Positions 19,330 to 28,920 of a stretch of 64,000 bases of DNA are shown here, one piece after another. The notes under the pieces were generated by a model. That model was given only the letters and a program-made list of their open reading frames with translations. It was not told where the DNA came from and made no database searches. Numbering within the stretch: the first letter of the stretch is position 1; each line of letters starts with the position of its first letter. Origin of the DNA: CAVZTA01 sp963778025 (lineage in GTDB: Bacteria; Chloroflexota; Limnocylindria; Limnocylindrales; CSP1-4); the NCBI GenBank assembly GCA_963778025.1, contig CAVZTA010000001.1, positions 1-64,000 on the forward strand. The letters run 5' to 3'. A program made the position numbers and the translations under genes.

Positions 19330-19686
19330 CTGGACGTCTGGCAGCTTCGTGACGCGTCCTCGCGAAGATGGAACGGTTCGGCGTCGGTGCTCCGACTTGG
19401 TGGGTGACGCGGCCGAGACGAAGACGGCGGCGTCCTGATGCAGGTCTCCGGCCAGGGACATGGGAGGTGCGCTTCACCGGCCGCTTCTATGTCCCGGACG
19501 ACCCGGCGGTCGCCGAGGCGTTGTCCTGACGAGCTAGCAAGCTCGCCGTACCCGGGCGCGACCCGGCCCCTCCGCCCACGGCCACGAGGGGTCGGGTGCC
19601 CGTCCGACCGCCGCAGCGCGCTGCCTGGATCACGATCGACGATGCGGGGATCCGTCGAAACCGCGGTCGAACGGTCGCGTCGCGAC
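19330..19686. other. Gene-poor stretch with a short coding-like remnant
   Basis: No complete gene. On the plus strand at about 19430-19528 the pieces GGVLMQVSGQG and, one frame over, RFTGRFYVPDDPAVAEALS followed by TGA read like the end of a real protein with one indel. There is no recognisable upstream part, so it is probably the 3-prime remnant of a lost gene. I do not recognise the family. Confidence 0.35.
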
Positions 19687-20736
19687 CTAGCCGAGCGGCT
19701 TGCGGAACGTCGTTTGGCGGCTGACCGGTCGGAAGCCGCAGCCCTCGTAGAGCCGCAGCGCCCCTGACACGTTCTCGGTGTCCACGCCGAGCGCCGCCTC
19801 CTGCATCCCGCGGGCGCGCAGCGCCGGGAATGAGGCCGCGATCAGCGCTCGCGCGAGCCCTCGGCGGCGCCACCGCTTCCCTACGAGGATGTGCTCGGTG
19901 TAGCCCCGCAGCCGGCCGAACCGCGCGTTCTCCTCGTCATCGATGTACGCGCGGACTTGCCCCGCGACCTCGTCGCCGTCCCAGGCGATCTGCCACAGCG
20001 CGGTGTCGGACTGGTTTCGATCGGTCAGCCAGCGCTCGTAGTCGGCCGCGGTGCTCTCGGTCGCGCCCCAGGCGTCTCGATACGCCTCCTCGCCGGCGTC
20101 CCAGATCCGGCGTCGATGCTCGGGCAGGACCGGGCGGATCTCGAGTCCATCCGGCAACGGCGCGTCGGGCAGGTCGTCAAGGTGTGGCCGGACCATCGCG
20201 TAGCTGTGCCGGGCCGGCACGAACCCGGCGGCGAGGACGTGGCCCTCCAGGATCGGCGCGGCGTCGCCGCCGAAGGTCTCCAGCACCTTCTCCGGTGCGG
20301 GGTCCGCTGCGGCGAGCGCGCGCGCGTGCGCCTCGAGGATCGAGAGCAGCAGCGGATAGAGCGGCTCGGGATCGAGCGCGGGATCGAGGAACGGGATGAC
20401 CTCGTACACATGGAGGCCGGCGACCTCCTCGTTGAGGCCCGTCCGGCCGTAGCCCACGATCCGGCCGTCGGTCTCGACGACGATGACGTCGCGCTTCGAC
20501 ACGAACCGTCCGGGCGAGTCGTAATAGGCCGCCATCTGGGCGACGGACGTCGTGAAGCTGTCGCCGATCGCGGCGCGCAGCGCGTTGGCGATCCGGTTCA
20601 TCTCGGCGTAGTCGTCCGGCTGACGCAACGGTCGCAGGACGGCGCCGGCCGGCAGCGCCACGCCAGCCGCCGCTGCCACGGCGGTGACCGGGCCGGTCGC
20701 GGATGCCGCGACGTCAGGAGCGATGTCCGTGTCCAC
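19687..20736 (-). CDS. Double-GNAT N-acetyltransferase, copy 1
   Basis: 349-residue protein with two tandem GNAT folds. The first (about 25-165) includes VLRPLRQPDDYAEMNRI and IVGYGRTGLNEEVAGLHVYE. The second (about 185-349) includes LEIRPVLPEHRRRIWDA, the acetyl-CoA pyrophosphate loop WRRRGLARALI and the terminal ALRLYEGCGFRPVSR. The start GTG at 20736 is at the same place as in the paralogue at 22424-23460. It would transfer acetyl to a small-molecule amine; the substrate is unknown. The frame is intact here, unlike in its paralogue. Confidence 0.87.
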   Translation of the reverse strand: MDTDIAPDVAASATGPVTAVAAAAGVALPAGAVLRPLRQPDDYAEMNRIANALRAAIGDSFTTSVAQMAAYYDSPGRFVSKRDVIVVETDGRIVGYGRTGLNEEVAGLHVYEVIPFLDPALDPEPLYPLLLSILEAHARALAAADPAPEKVLETFGGDAAPILEGHVLAAGFVPARHSYAMVRPHLDDLPDAPLPDGLEIRPVLPEHRRRIWDAGEEAYRDAWGATESTAADYERWLTDRNQSDTALWQIAWDGDEVAGQVRAYIDDEENARFGRLRGYTEHILVGKRWRRRGLARALIAASFPALRARGMQEAALGVDTENVSGALRLYEGCGFRPVSRQTTFRKPLG

Positions 20737-20888
20737 GTCATCCGTCTTGCAAGCGAGCGGTGTGCCGCACCCATGGTCGAGCTTCGGCGTCGCCAGCCGT
20801 CTCGCGTCGATCCGGCCGAGTCCGCATGACGGCGTCGGAAGCGACGCCCGCCCGGGAAGCCTGGAACCTCGAGGCTTCGGGGGTTGGC

Positions 20889-22134
20889 CTAGTTGGCGCG
20901 GCGGACGTACACCTCGGATTCGGCGTCGTTGTGCCGGGCGTAGGCGACCAGAACCTTGCCTGACGACCAGTCCGATCCCAGCCGGGTCATTCTCGCCGCT
21001 GTACGTCGGGCTGACGCGGCTCTCGGACGACCACGTCGAGCCGGCATTCGTGCTCGTTCGGACGTACAACGCGGTCGACCCGCACGAGCCTGTGAGACAC
21101 CGCTCGTAGGCCAGCATCCATGACGTCCCGTTCCGGCCGAGCACGAGCGAATCGGTGTCCAGCGTCGTCGACGACAGCGTCTGCGCCGAGCGCCATGTCG
21201 ATCCGTAGTCGGTCGAGCGCCGGCTCACCACCGCGCCGGTATCGGTCACGTAGGCCACGACGATCGACGCGCCGCTCGCCGCGACGGTCGGTCCGGCGGT
21301 CGACGGCGTCCACGCGAGGTTCACCGTCGGCTTCCAGGTCCGGCCACCATCGGTCGACCGCCGCACGACGATCCGGTTGCCGACGTTCCAGGTCACGTAC
21401 AGCCCGGACGACCCGAAAGCCAGCGCCGGCTCGCCGTCGAAGGTGTACGTGCCGATGCCGGTGGGGTCCCAGCGATCCGACCACGGGGTCGACGTCGTGC
21501 CGCCGACGGTCACCGGGTCGCGGAAGATGTCGCCGCCGTCGGAGCTGACCGCGACACGGACCGAGCCGGTGTCACCGTCGGTCCACGCAACGGCCACCTG
21601 GGTCGAGGTCCGCGCGACGGCAGGCGTCACGGGGCGAGCGTCGTCGATCATCAGCTCGCCCGCTTCGAACCAGTCCTTCCCGCCATCGTTCGAGCCGAGA
21701 TAGCGCACGCCGTAATACGGCGTCAGGTCGTATTGCTCCGCGAAGACGAGCGACACCTTCGCGCCATACGCGGCGAGCGCCGGCCGCCCGGCGGTGTACC
21801 ACGGCGAGGCGTAGCCCGTACCCCACTCCGCGATGTCGTCGCCGTAGGTGCTCAGCCGGACGCGATTCGTCCAGGTCGTCCCGCCGTCGCCGGTCCGCCG
21901 GATATAGACGGCCTGCGCGCTGTAGTCGTCGCCCGGGGCCATCGATTCGAAGGCCATCACCGCGCTTGACGTGCCCGTGATCGCGAGCGCGCCCGGAGCG
22001 CTCACCGTGCCGTCGGTCGAGATGGTGCGGGCGGACCCGAACGACAGGGCGGCGGCGGGCTGGGCGAGGACGATCGCGAGAAGGAATCCAGCGGTCGCCG
22101 ACCAGGCGACCCGGCCTCGGACACGAGATGACAA
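20889..22134 (-). CDS. Secreted Asp-box (BNR/sialidase-like) propeller (one frameshift)
   Basis: Exported protein of about 415 residues. Signal peptide at residues 1-29 (RVAWSATAGFLLAIVLAQPAAA). Five to six Asp-box turns are spread along the chain (TGDGGTTW, SNDGGKDW, SSDGGDIF, STDGGRTW, STDYGSTW, STNAGSTW), so it folds as a sialidase-type propeller. I see no sialidase arginine triad or FRIP motif, so enzymatic activity is doubtful. One frame change near 20965 separates the last blade (VLVAYARHNDAESEVYVRRAN, TAG at 20889); without it the frame would run on into the acetyltransferase downstream. Confidence 0.78.
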
Positions 22135-22423
22135 GGCGGCGCTCCGTGGCTTCGGGGATGTCGACCTCTGACGCTATCGATGCCCGTGCCCTCGGCAACG
22201 CTCCGGAGGTCCTAGGGGGTCCTCTTCGTCGCCGATCGCCGGTGAGTTCTGCCCGACCGGACCTTCCTCGGCCTCGCGATCGGCGTTAGGGCCGACCTGG
22301 ACGACAGGCAGGACAGGAGAGGACGCAAGCTGAAGTGGGTTGCCTATCGCCCCGTCGCTTCCTCGCGGTCATCGGTCCGAACGACGTGAGCGCAGCGCGA
22401 CGCGAAGGGTTCGTGGCGCCGCC

Positions 22424-23460
22424 TAGCCCGAGCGGCTTGCGGAAGATCGTGTGGCGGCTCACCGGGCGGAAGCCACAGCGCTCATAGATCCGCAGGGCGC
22501 CGGTGACGTTCTCCGTATCCACGCCGAGGGCCGCCTCCTGCATCCCGCGGGCGCGAAGCGCCGGGAACGAGGCCGCGATCGAGCGCCCGAGCAAGCCCGC
22601 GGCGACGCCACGGCCGTCGCACGGAGATGTTCTCGCTGTAGCCGCGGAGGCGGCCGAACCGCGCGTTCTCCTCGTCATCGATGAACGCACGAACCTGGCC
22701 TGCGACCTCGTCGCCGTCCCATGCGATCTGCCACAGGGAGGTGTCGGACCTGACGGGATCGCTCAGGAGGCGCTCGTAGTCGGCCTCCGTGGTCTCGGTC
22801 GCGCCCCACATGTCCTGGATCGCCTCGTTCTCCGCGTCCCAGATCCGGCGTCGATGCTCGGGCAGGACCGGCCGGATCTCGAGTCCGTCCGGCAACGGCG
22901 CGTCCGGGAGATCGTCCAGGTGCGGCCGGACCATCTCGTAGCTGTGCCGAGCCGGACTGAAGCCGGCCGCGACGACGTGGCGCTCGAGCTGCGGCGCGGC
23001 ATCGCCGCCGAACGTCTCGAGGATCTTCTCCGCCGCAGGGTCCTTCGCGGCGAGGGCGCGGGCGTGCCGCTCCAGGATCGTCAGCATCAGCGGATAGAGC
23101 GGCTCGGGGTCGAGCGCCGGATCGAGGAACGGCACGACCTCATACACGTGGAGGCCTGCGACCTCCTCGTTGAGGCCGGTCCGGCCGTAGCCGACCATCC
23201 GGCCGTCGAGCTCGACGACGAAGACATCGCGCTCCGGCAGGAACCGCTCCGGCGAGTCGTAGTAGGCCGCCATCTGGCGCGACCGACGTCGTGTAGCTGT
23301 CGCCCATCGCGGCCCGCAGCGCGTTGGCGATCCGGTTCATCTCGGCGTAGTCATCCGGCGCACGCAAGGGCCGGATGACGACCCGCGGCGGCAGCGCGAC
23401 CACACCCCCCGCAAGCGCAGCGACCGGGGATCCGTCGGCAGGCGCGATGTCAGTGTCCAC
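22424..23460 (-). CDS. Double-GNAT N-acetyltransferase, copy 2 (frame interrupted)
   Basis: Paralogue of the gene at 19687-20736, with near-identical blocks such as PDGLEIRPVLPEHRRRIWDA and ALRARGMQEAALGVDTENV. Frame changes fall near 23278, near 22625 inside the acetyl-CoA loop, and at the very end, where CCTAGCCCGAGCGG replaces CCTAGCCGAGCGG of copy 1. That extra C removes the stop and adds a spurious tail. The GTG start at 23460 corresponds to that of copy 1. The two copies flank the Asp-box gene in the same orientation, as after a tandem duplication. Confidence 0.78.
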
Positions 23461-23617
23461 GTCGACTCCGGTCTCGAATACAGGCGCCTCTGCGCCTGTC
23501 GATGGTGGACCTTCGGCGTCAGCGGCTGTCTCGCCCTGGTCCCTCGACCATGCCCGGTGCAGCCGCGACGGGCATGCGCCAGACTGGCTGTTGCCAGATC
23601 CACAGCGCAGGTCGACC

Positions 23618-25020
23618 ATGGCGGATCACGTGCGCAGCGGCCGCGCCGTCGTCATCGGCGGCAGCCTGGCCGGACTGCTCGCCGCTCGCGTGCTCGCCGA
23701 TCGCTTCGACGAGGTGGTGCTGGTCGAGCGCGACACCTACCCTGACGAACCCGAGCCCCGGAAGGGCGTGCCGCAGTCCCGCCACCTGCACATCCTGCTC
23801 GTCCGCGGCCAGCGGCTGCTCGAGGCGCTGTTCCCGGGTCTCATGGCCGAGCTGCGCGAGGCCGGCGCCGCGTCGCTCAACTGGCCGCGCGACATCCTGT
23901 GGCTGGGTGCGGCCGGGTGGGGCTCGCGCACGGCGCGCGGCATGACGCTCGTGTCGAGCCGGCGGGAGCTGCTCGAGGATCGCGTCCGGCGTCGCGTGGT
24001 CGCGCGGCCGAACGTGCTCGTGCTCGAGGCGACCGAGGTCGACGGCCTCCTCGGCGTCGACGCGGGCCGGCGGGTTCGCGGCGTCAGCATCCGGGCCCGC
24101 GACGGCAGCGATGGCGCGAACCGTGAGCTCGAGGCGGACCTCGTGGTCGATGCCTCCGGCTCGCTGTCATCCGTCGGGTCATGGCTCACGCAGCTCGGCC
24201 ATGGCGCCCCCGAGGAGACCGTCATCAACTCGTTCCTGGGCTACGCCAGCCGGTTCTACGAGCGGCCGCCCGACGATGGGTCGCGAGACTGGAGGGGCCT
24301 GCTGTTCCAGCCCAACGTCCCGGGCGAGTCGCGGGGCGGCGGCGTGTTCCCGGTCGACGGTGGCCTGTGGCACGTCACCCTCGGCGGGGCGGCGCGCGAC
24401 TATCCGCCCGTCGACGAGCCCGGCTTCCTGGCCTTCGCCGCGAGCCTCCGCTCGCCCGCGCTCCACGACGCATTGGCTGGCCGCTCGACCGGTCTCGCCG
24501 ATCTGGTTGTATCGCCGGACGCAGAACCGCGTGCGCCACTTCGAGCGACTCGCGTCGTGGCCCGAGGGGTTCGTCGTCCTGGGCGACGCGGCCTGCCGCT
24601 TCAACCCGGTCTATGGACAGGGGATGACCGTCGCGGCGGAAGGCGCCCTGGTGCTGCGTCGATGGCTCGGCCTCGGGCGAGTCGGCCCACGGGTTCCAGC
24701 GGCGTCTGGCGACGATGCTCGAGGCGCCCTGGCTGCTCGCGACCAACGAGGACCTGCGCTACCCGACGACCGAGGGTGGGCGGCCGAACGGCGCCGCGCG
24801 ACTGATCCAGCGGTACCTCGATCGGCTCATCCAGCGCGGCCGCACGGACGACGTCGTCGCCGACACCTTCGTCCAGGTCGTGCACCTGCTCCAGCCCGCG
24901 AGGACGCTGTTCCAGCCGGAGATCGTCACGCGCGTGCTGGCCGGACCGCGTCGAGTGCCCACCGATGGGCTTGGCCCGCCACCGGCCCGACCACGCGATG
25001 TCGTGTCCCCGGTCGAGGCC
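23618..25020 (+). CDS. FAD-dependent oxidoreductase (frame interrupted)
   Basis: Flavoprotein oxidoreductase of about 450 residues. N-terminal dinucleotide-binding fold: VVIGGSLAGLLAARVLADRF, acidic strand end VVLVERD. Then RKGVPQSRHLHILL, typical of this FAD_binding_3-like group, and the second FAD motif VVLGDAACRFNPVYGQGM. Frame changes lie near 24500 and 24690. The C-terminal part (LEAPWLLATNEDLRYP) is in the frame that continues without a stop into the alpha/beta hydrolase at 25021; whether they form a natural fusion or an indel has hidden a stop is unclear. Substrate unknown; polyketide, quinone or halogenation-type chemistry is possible. Confidence 0.78.
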
Positions 25021-25924
25021 ATGCCGATCCCGGTGACGGAGCGCTTTGTCGAGGGCGATGGCGGCGTCCGACTGCACGCGGTCGAGGCCGGCGACGGGCC
25101 GTTGGTCGTCCTCGTCCACGGCTTCCCGGACTTCTGGTACTCGTGGCGCCGGCAGCTGCCCGCGCTGGCCGAGGCCGGGTTTCGCGCCGTGGCGCTCGAT
25201 CTCCGCGGCTACAACCTCTCCGACAAGCCGCGCGGGATCGACGCGTACGGCGCTCGGACGATCGCCCGGGATCTCGCGGCGGTGATCGGGAACCTCGGCG
25301 CCGTCCGCGCGACCGTCGTGGCGCACGACTGGGGCGGCGCGGCGGCGTGGGCGCTCGGGATGGACCGTCCGGACCTCCTCGAGCGCCTGGTGATCATCAA
25401 CTCGCCGCACCCGGCTGGGATCCGCGAGGCCCTGCGAGACCCCGACCAGATGCGGCGGAGCATGTACGTCGCGGCGTTCCAGGTCCCACGCATCCCGGAG
25501 CTGCTGCTGGGCTGGGGTGAACAGCGCTTCGTGCGCTCGACCTTCCGCGCCAATGCCCGGCCCGAGGCCTTCACCGACGACGACATCGAGCGCTACCGTG
25601 TCGCGCTCGCCCGCCCGGGCGCGTTGACGGCAGCGCTGAACTACTACCGCGCGATGCGCAGGCCGACGAACTGGAGCCGTGCCGCCTGGCCGCGCATCGA
25701 CGTCGCCGACGCTCGTGATCTGGGGTGACCGGGACCCGTATCTCGGCTCCCGGTTGGCGGAACCGCCGCCGTCACTGGTCCCGGACGCGCGCGTCGAGCA
25801 TCTCCCGGACGCGGGCCACTGGGTCCACCTCGACGAGCCAGACCGGGTCAACGCGCTTCTCCTCGGGTTCCTCCGGGATCGGGTCGCGGCGACCGCGAAG
25901 GAGCGCGTCGCCGTCGGCCGCTAG
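25021..25924 (+). CDS. Alpha/beta hydrolase, epoxide hydrolase/dehalogenase-like (one frameshift)
   Basis: Hydrolase of about 300 residues. HGFPDFWYSWRRQLP (oxyanion region), DLRGYNLSDKP, nucleophile elbow VAHDWGGAAAW (Asp), then after a frame change near 25705 the acid strand LVIWGDRDPYLG and the catalytic His of DAGHWVHLDEP. The pattern is that of soluble epoxide hydrolases and haloacid/haloalkane dehalogenase relatives. The ATG at 25021 is where family similarity begins (MPIPVTERFVEGDGGVRLH). It lies directly behind, and possibly in frame with, the FAD oxidoreductase, which suggests consecutive steps such as epoxidation or oxidation followed by hydrolysis. Confidence 0.82.
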
Positions 25925-25949
25925 AGCCAGTCCGACGCTCGCCCTGCCG

Positions 25950-25955
25950 TAGGCT
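25950..25955 (+). promoter_or_regulatory. Candidate -10 element (TAGGCT) of the cyclase gene
   Basis: TAGGCT lies exactly 6 nt before the ATG at 25962 and no Shine-Dalgarno sequence is present, consistent with a leaderless mRNA. Confidence 0.45.
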
Positions 25956-25961
25956 GCGTCG

Positions 25962-27188
25962 ATGACCGCACCCGTCCGCCGCCGCACACCGGGGGAGCGC
26001 GTGCGGGGCGCGCTTACGCGCGCCGTCGCGATCGCCGACGAGCCCGGTGATGACGACGATGTGCGGCTGCGCAAGCGGGTGGGTGTCACGGCGGGCTACC
26101 TGTCGATCGTCGCGCCGCTCACGCTGCCGTTCTTCGCGGACTTCTCGCCGCTGAGCGTGCTGCTCGCGGTCGCACTGCCCGTGTGGGGTCATCGCTGGGA
26201 ATGTCGTCCTGCTGGCGCGCCGCCGCGACTTCGATCGATACGTCATCGCCCTGATCGCAGGCGGGCTGGTGTTCGTGCCCGTCGCGACGTTCGTCGGTGG
26301 CGGGATCACGGGTCCGACCGCGGCCTCCCCTGGGGCTTCCTCGTCCCGGCATACGCGATCATGGCGCTCGGTCCCTCCCGGGCCGCCCCGTGGTTCGTCG
26401 GCTATGTACTCAGCGTCGTCGCCATGGTCGTGCTCGACCCGTTGGCACGCGCGTCGGTGGACCCGGCGCCGTACGGCATCGTCGTCCTGTCCCATGCCAT
26501 AAACACCGTCGTGCCGCTGGCGATCGCCTTCCTGCTGCTGCGTTACACCGACTTGCGCCGTCGGGCGGCCGAGGCGCGCGCCGACGAGCTGCTCACGAAC
26601 GCGATCCCGAGGCCGATCGCGAACCGGCTCAAGCATGGCGAGGAGCGCATCGCTGACAGCCATCCCGCGACCAGCGTGTTGTTCGCCGACATCGTGGGCT
26701 TCACGCCGTGGGCCCAACGGACCCCGCCGCACGAGGTCGTCGCGCTGCTCGATGGCCTGTTAGCGGTTCGACGAGCGTCGACGGCGGCCCACGGGCTCGA
26801 GAAGATCAAGACCGTGGGCGACGCGTACATGGCGGTCGCCGGCGCGCCCGAGGCACGCGATGACCACGCTGTCGCAGCCGTCGAGCTGGCGAGGGCGATG
26901 ATCGACGCCGTCCGCGAGGTGCGTGAGGCCACCGGCGTCGATCTCCACATGCGCGTCGGCATCGCCAGCGGACCCGTCGTGGCCGGGGTCATCGGCCGCC
27001 AGCGGTTCCAGTTCGACCTATGGGGCGACACGGTCAACCTCGCGGCACGGATGGAGTCGTCAGGCGTGCCGGATCGGATCCAGGTCGCCGCCTCGACCTA
27101 CAGCCTCCTTGCTGACCACTGCGCCTTCGAGCCTCGTGAGGTGGACGTGAAGGGCCTGGGCCCGATGACCGCCTACCTCGTCGCCTGA
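25962..27188 (+). CDS. Membrane-bound class III adenylate/guanylate cyclase
   Basis: About 408 residues: an N-terminal membrane domain of about six helices, then a class III cyclase catalytic domain at about 235-405. Catalytic features: SVLFADIVGFTPWAQR (first metal Asp), KIKTVGDAYMAVAG (second metal Asp and substrate-pocket Lys), and FDLWGDTVNLAARMES (transition-state Asn and Arg). It should make cAMP, as the Lys/Asp pocket is adenylate-type. Two compensating single-base indels near 26190 and 26330 scramble about 45 residues of the membrane domain: the neighbouring frame reads VIAGNVVLLARRRDFDRYVI and VATFVGGGITGPTAAS, which are clearly the real sequence. Confidence 0.88.
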   Translation: MTAPVRRRTPGERVRGALTRAVAIADEPGDDDDVRLRKRVGVTAGYLSIVAPLTLPFFADFSPLSVLLAVALPVWGHRWECRPAGAPPRLRSIRHRPDRRRAGVRARRDVRRWRDHGSDRGLPWGFLVPAYAIMALGPSRAAPWFVGYVLSVVAMVVLDPLARASVDPAPYGIVVLSHAINTVVPLAIAFLLLRYTDLRRRAAEARADELLTNAIPRPIANRLKHGEERIADSHPATSVLFADIVGFTPWAQRTPPHEVVALLDGLLAVRRASTAAHGLEKIKTVGDAYMAVAGAPEARDDHAVAAVELARAMIDAVREVREATGVDLHMRVGIASGPVVAGVIGRQRFQFDLWGDTVNLAARMESSGVPDRIQVAASTYSLLADHCAFEPREVDVKGLGPMTAYLVA

Positions 27189-27477
27189 TTCGCCGCCGAA
27201 GATGAACCGTTCGAGCTCGGCGGCCGCGGCCTCCGACAGCTCGTGACCGCCGGGCGGGATCCACACCGCCACCGCCGCGTCATCGAGCATCCAGACGCCG
27301 CCCTGCTCGAACGCCCCGTCGACGAACCATCCGCCAGTACGCGGCGTGGTGGTCGACCCGTCCATCGGCTCGCGCCAGCGCCACCGACCAGACTGGATCG
27401 TCCGCGAACGCCAGCGTGATCGTCTCGGTCGCGCGGTCGAGATCCTGGCTCGTCGCCCGTCGCGCGGGCTGGTCCAT
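27060..27477 (-). pseudogene. Truncated GNAT acetyltransferase remnant overlapping the cyclase
   Basis: Begins as a normal GNAT: MDQPARRATSQDLDRATETI, FADDPVWSVAL, then after a frame change near 27335 FVDGAFEQGGVWMLDDAAVA and VWIPPG. It runs into the antisense of the cyclase 3-prime end after about 100 residues (at ELERFIFGG, about 27190) and lacks the acetyl-CoA loop and the rest of the fold. It is probably a gene cut off by a rearrangement that brought the cyclase next to it. Confidence 0.6.
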
Positions 27478-27500
27478 CCGCCGCTCCCCGTCCAACGGCG

Positions 27501-28755
27501 TCACGGGACGTAGCGGAACGACATGTCGGCGACCGATGGGCAGCTGGGCGTAGTCGTCGGGCTGCCGGCCCAGCCACCGCCGGCGTAGAGCACCGAGCCG
27601 TCGGCCAGGGCGACGAGCTCGCCGTCCTGGCGGCCCTCGGGCAGGGCGGCCGCCTTCGACCAGGTGCCGCGGACGCGGGTCCAGGAGGTCGACCTCGTCG
27701 AGCGCGGGCCACACGTCGTCGGCGGGTCCGCTGCGTGCCTGACCGCCCGCGACCATCACCTGACCCGTCGCCGGCAGGACGACCGCCTGGGCGTGGTCGA
27801 ACACCCGAGGCGCGTCGATGTCGTGCCAAGAGCCGGAGCATGGCATCGAACCGTCGACGTCGAGCCGCCGATGAGCAGCGCGCCGTCGTCGAGCGGCAGC
27901 AGCTCGGCGGCCCACGCCGGGCCGGGCGGGTCGACCGCCGACCAGCGGTTCGCGACGGGGATCGAACACGAATGCCAGCGGCTCGGGGCCCGGATCCCAC
28001 ACCGCAGGCTCCCGCGAGCCGACGACGAGGACCCGCCCGTCGCTGAGGCGCACGGCGGTGGCGTAGCCGAGGGCCGTCGGCAGGTTCGGCGTGGCCGCCC
28101 AGGCCCCGTCGGCGGGATCCCACGACTCGACCGACGCCAGCGCTCGCGGCGCCGTCCCGTCCCGCAACGACGTCCCGCCGCCCACCATCACGCGGCCGTT
28201 CGAGAGGACCACGCCGAAGGCCTCGGTGCGGGCCTGGCGCATGCGCGGCCCGTCGGTCCAGGCCTCTGACGCCGGATCCCAGATCCGGCTGGTCGAGAGC
28301 GAACGACCCTCGGCGGCGTTCGCGCCACCCGCGACGAGGACCCGCCCGTCGTCGAGCGTCAGCAGCACGAACCCGTCGCGATCCTCGTCCAGGGGTGCGC
28401 CCACGGACCAGCCGTCGGGCGCGGTGAACAGCATCGGGGTCGGCGGATCGCCGATGCTGGCGCCGCCGCCGGCGCACCGATCGTCGGACCCGAGCGCGAA
28501 CGCTCGACCGTCATGGAGCGCCGTGACGTGCGGCCAGACGATGCCTTCCTGGCGCCCGTCGATCAACGGACCGACCTCCTGCCAGCGGGCCGGTGCCGGC
28601 GGCGTCGCCGGTGCTGCCGACGCCGCCGCCGCGATCGTCGGCGAGATCGGGATCGTCCGCGGCGCCCACGGCGTCGGCGTCGGCCGGAGGGGCTTGGGCC
28701 GCTCGTGCGGCGTGGCCACGGACGTGCCGCCACAAGCGACCACGAGGCCCGTCAC
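27501..28755 (-). CDS. Kelch-repeat lipoprotein (several frameshifts)
   Basis: Lipoprotein with a Kelch/galactose-oxidase-like propeller. A lipobox VVACGG lies just after the first GTG, with a hydrophobic stretch (VVGAFLAAVLVTGL) upstream in the same frame, so the true start must lie before 28755 although no clean one is visible. Repeated blades read DGRVLVAGG, NGRVMVGGG, DGRVLVVGS, TGQVMVAGG and, at the end, DGSVLYAGGGW. Frame changes occur near 27955, 27840 and 27700. The end LPSVADMSFRYVP gives TGA at 27501. Expected on the outer face of the membrane; ligand unknown. Confidence 0.68.
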
Positions 28756-28920
28756 GAGGACGGCGGCGAGGAACGCGCCGACTACCCCGCCGACCGACGC
28801 GGCCGCGGCCGGTCGTGGCCGTGACTCGGGCGATCTGCCGCCCCGTTCGCGCGGATCCGGGATCGTGCACGTGCTGATCGTCGACCGCGTCCGTCTCGCC
28901 CGCGTGCCGGGGCTCCACGC

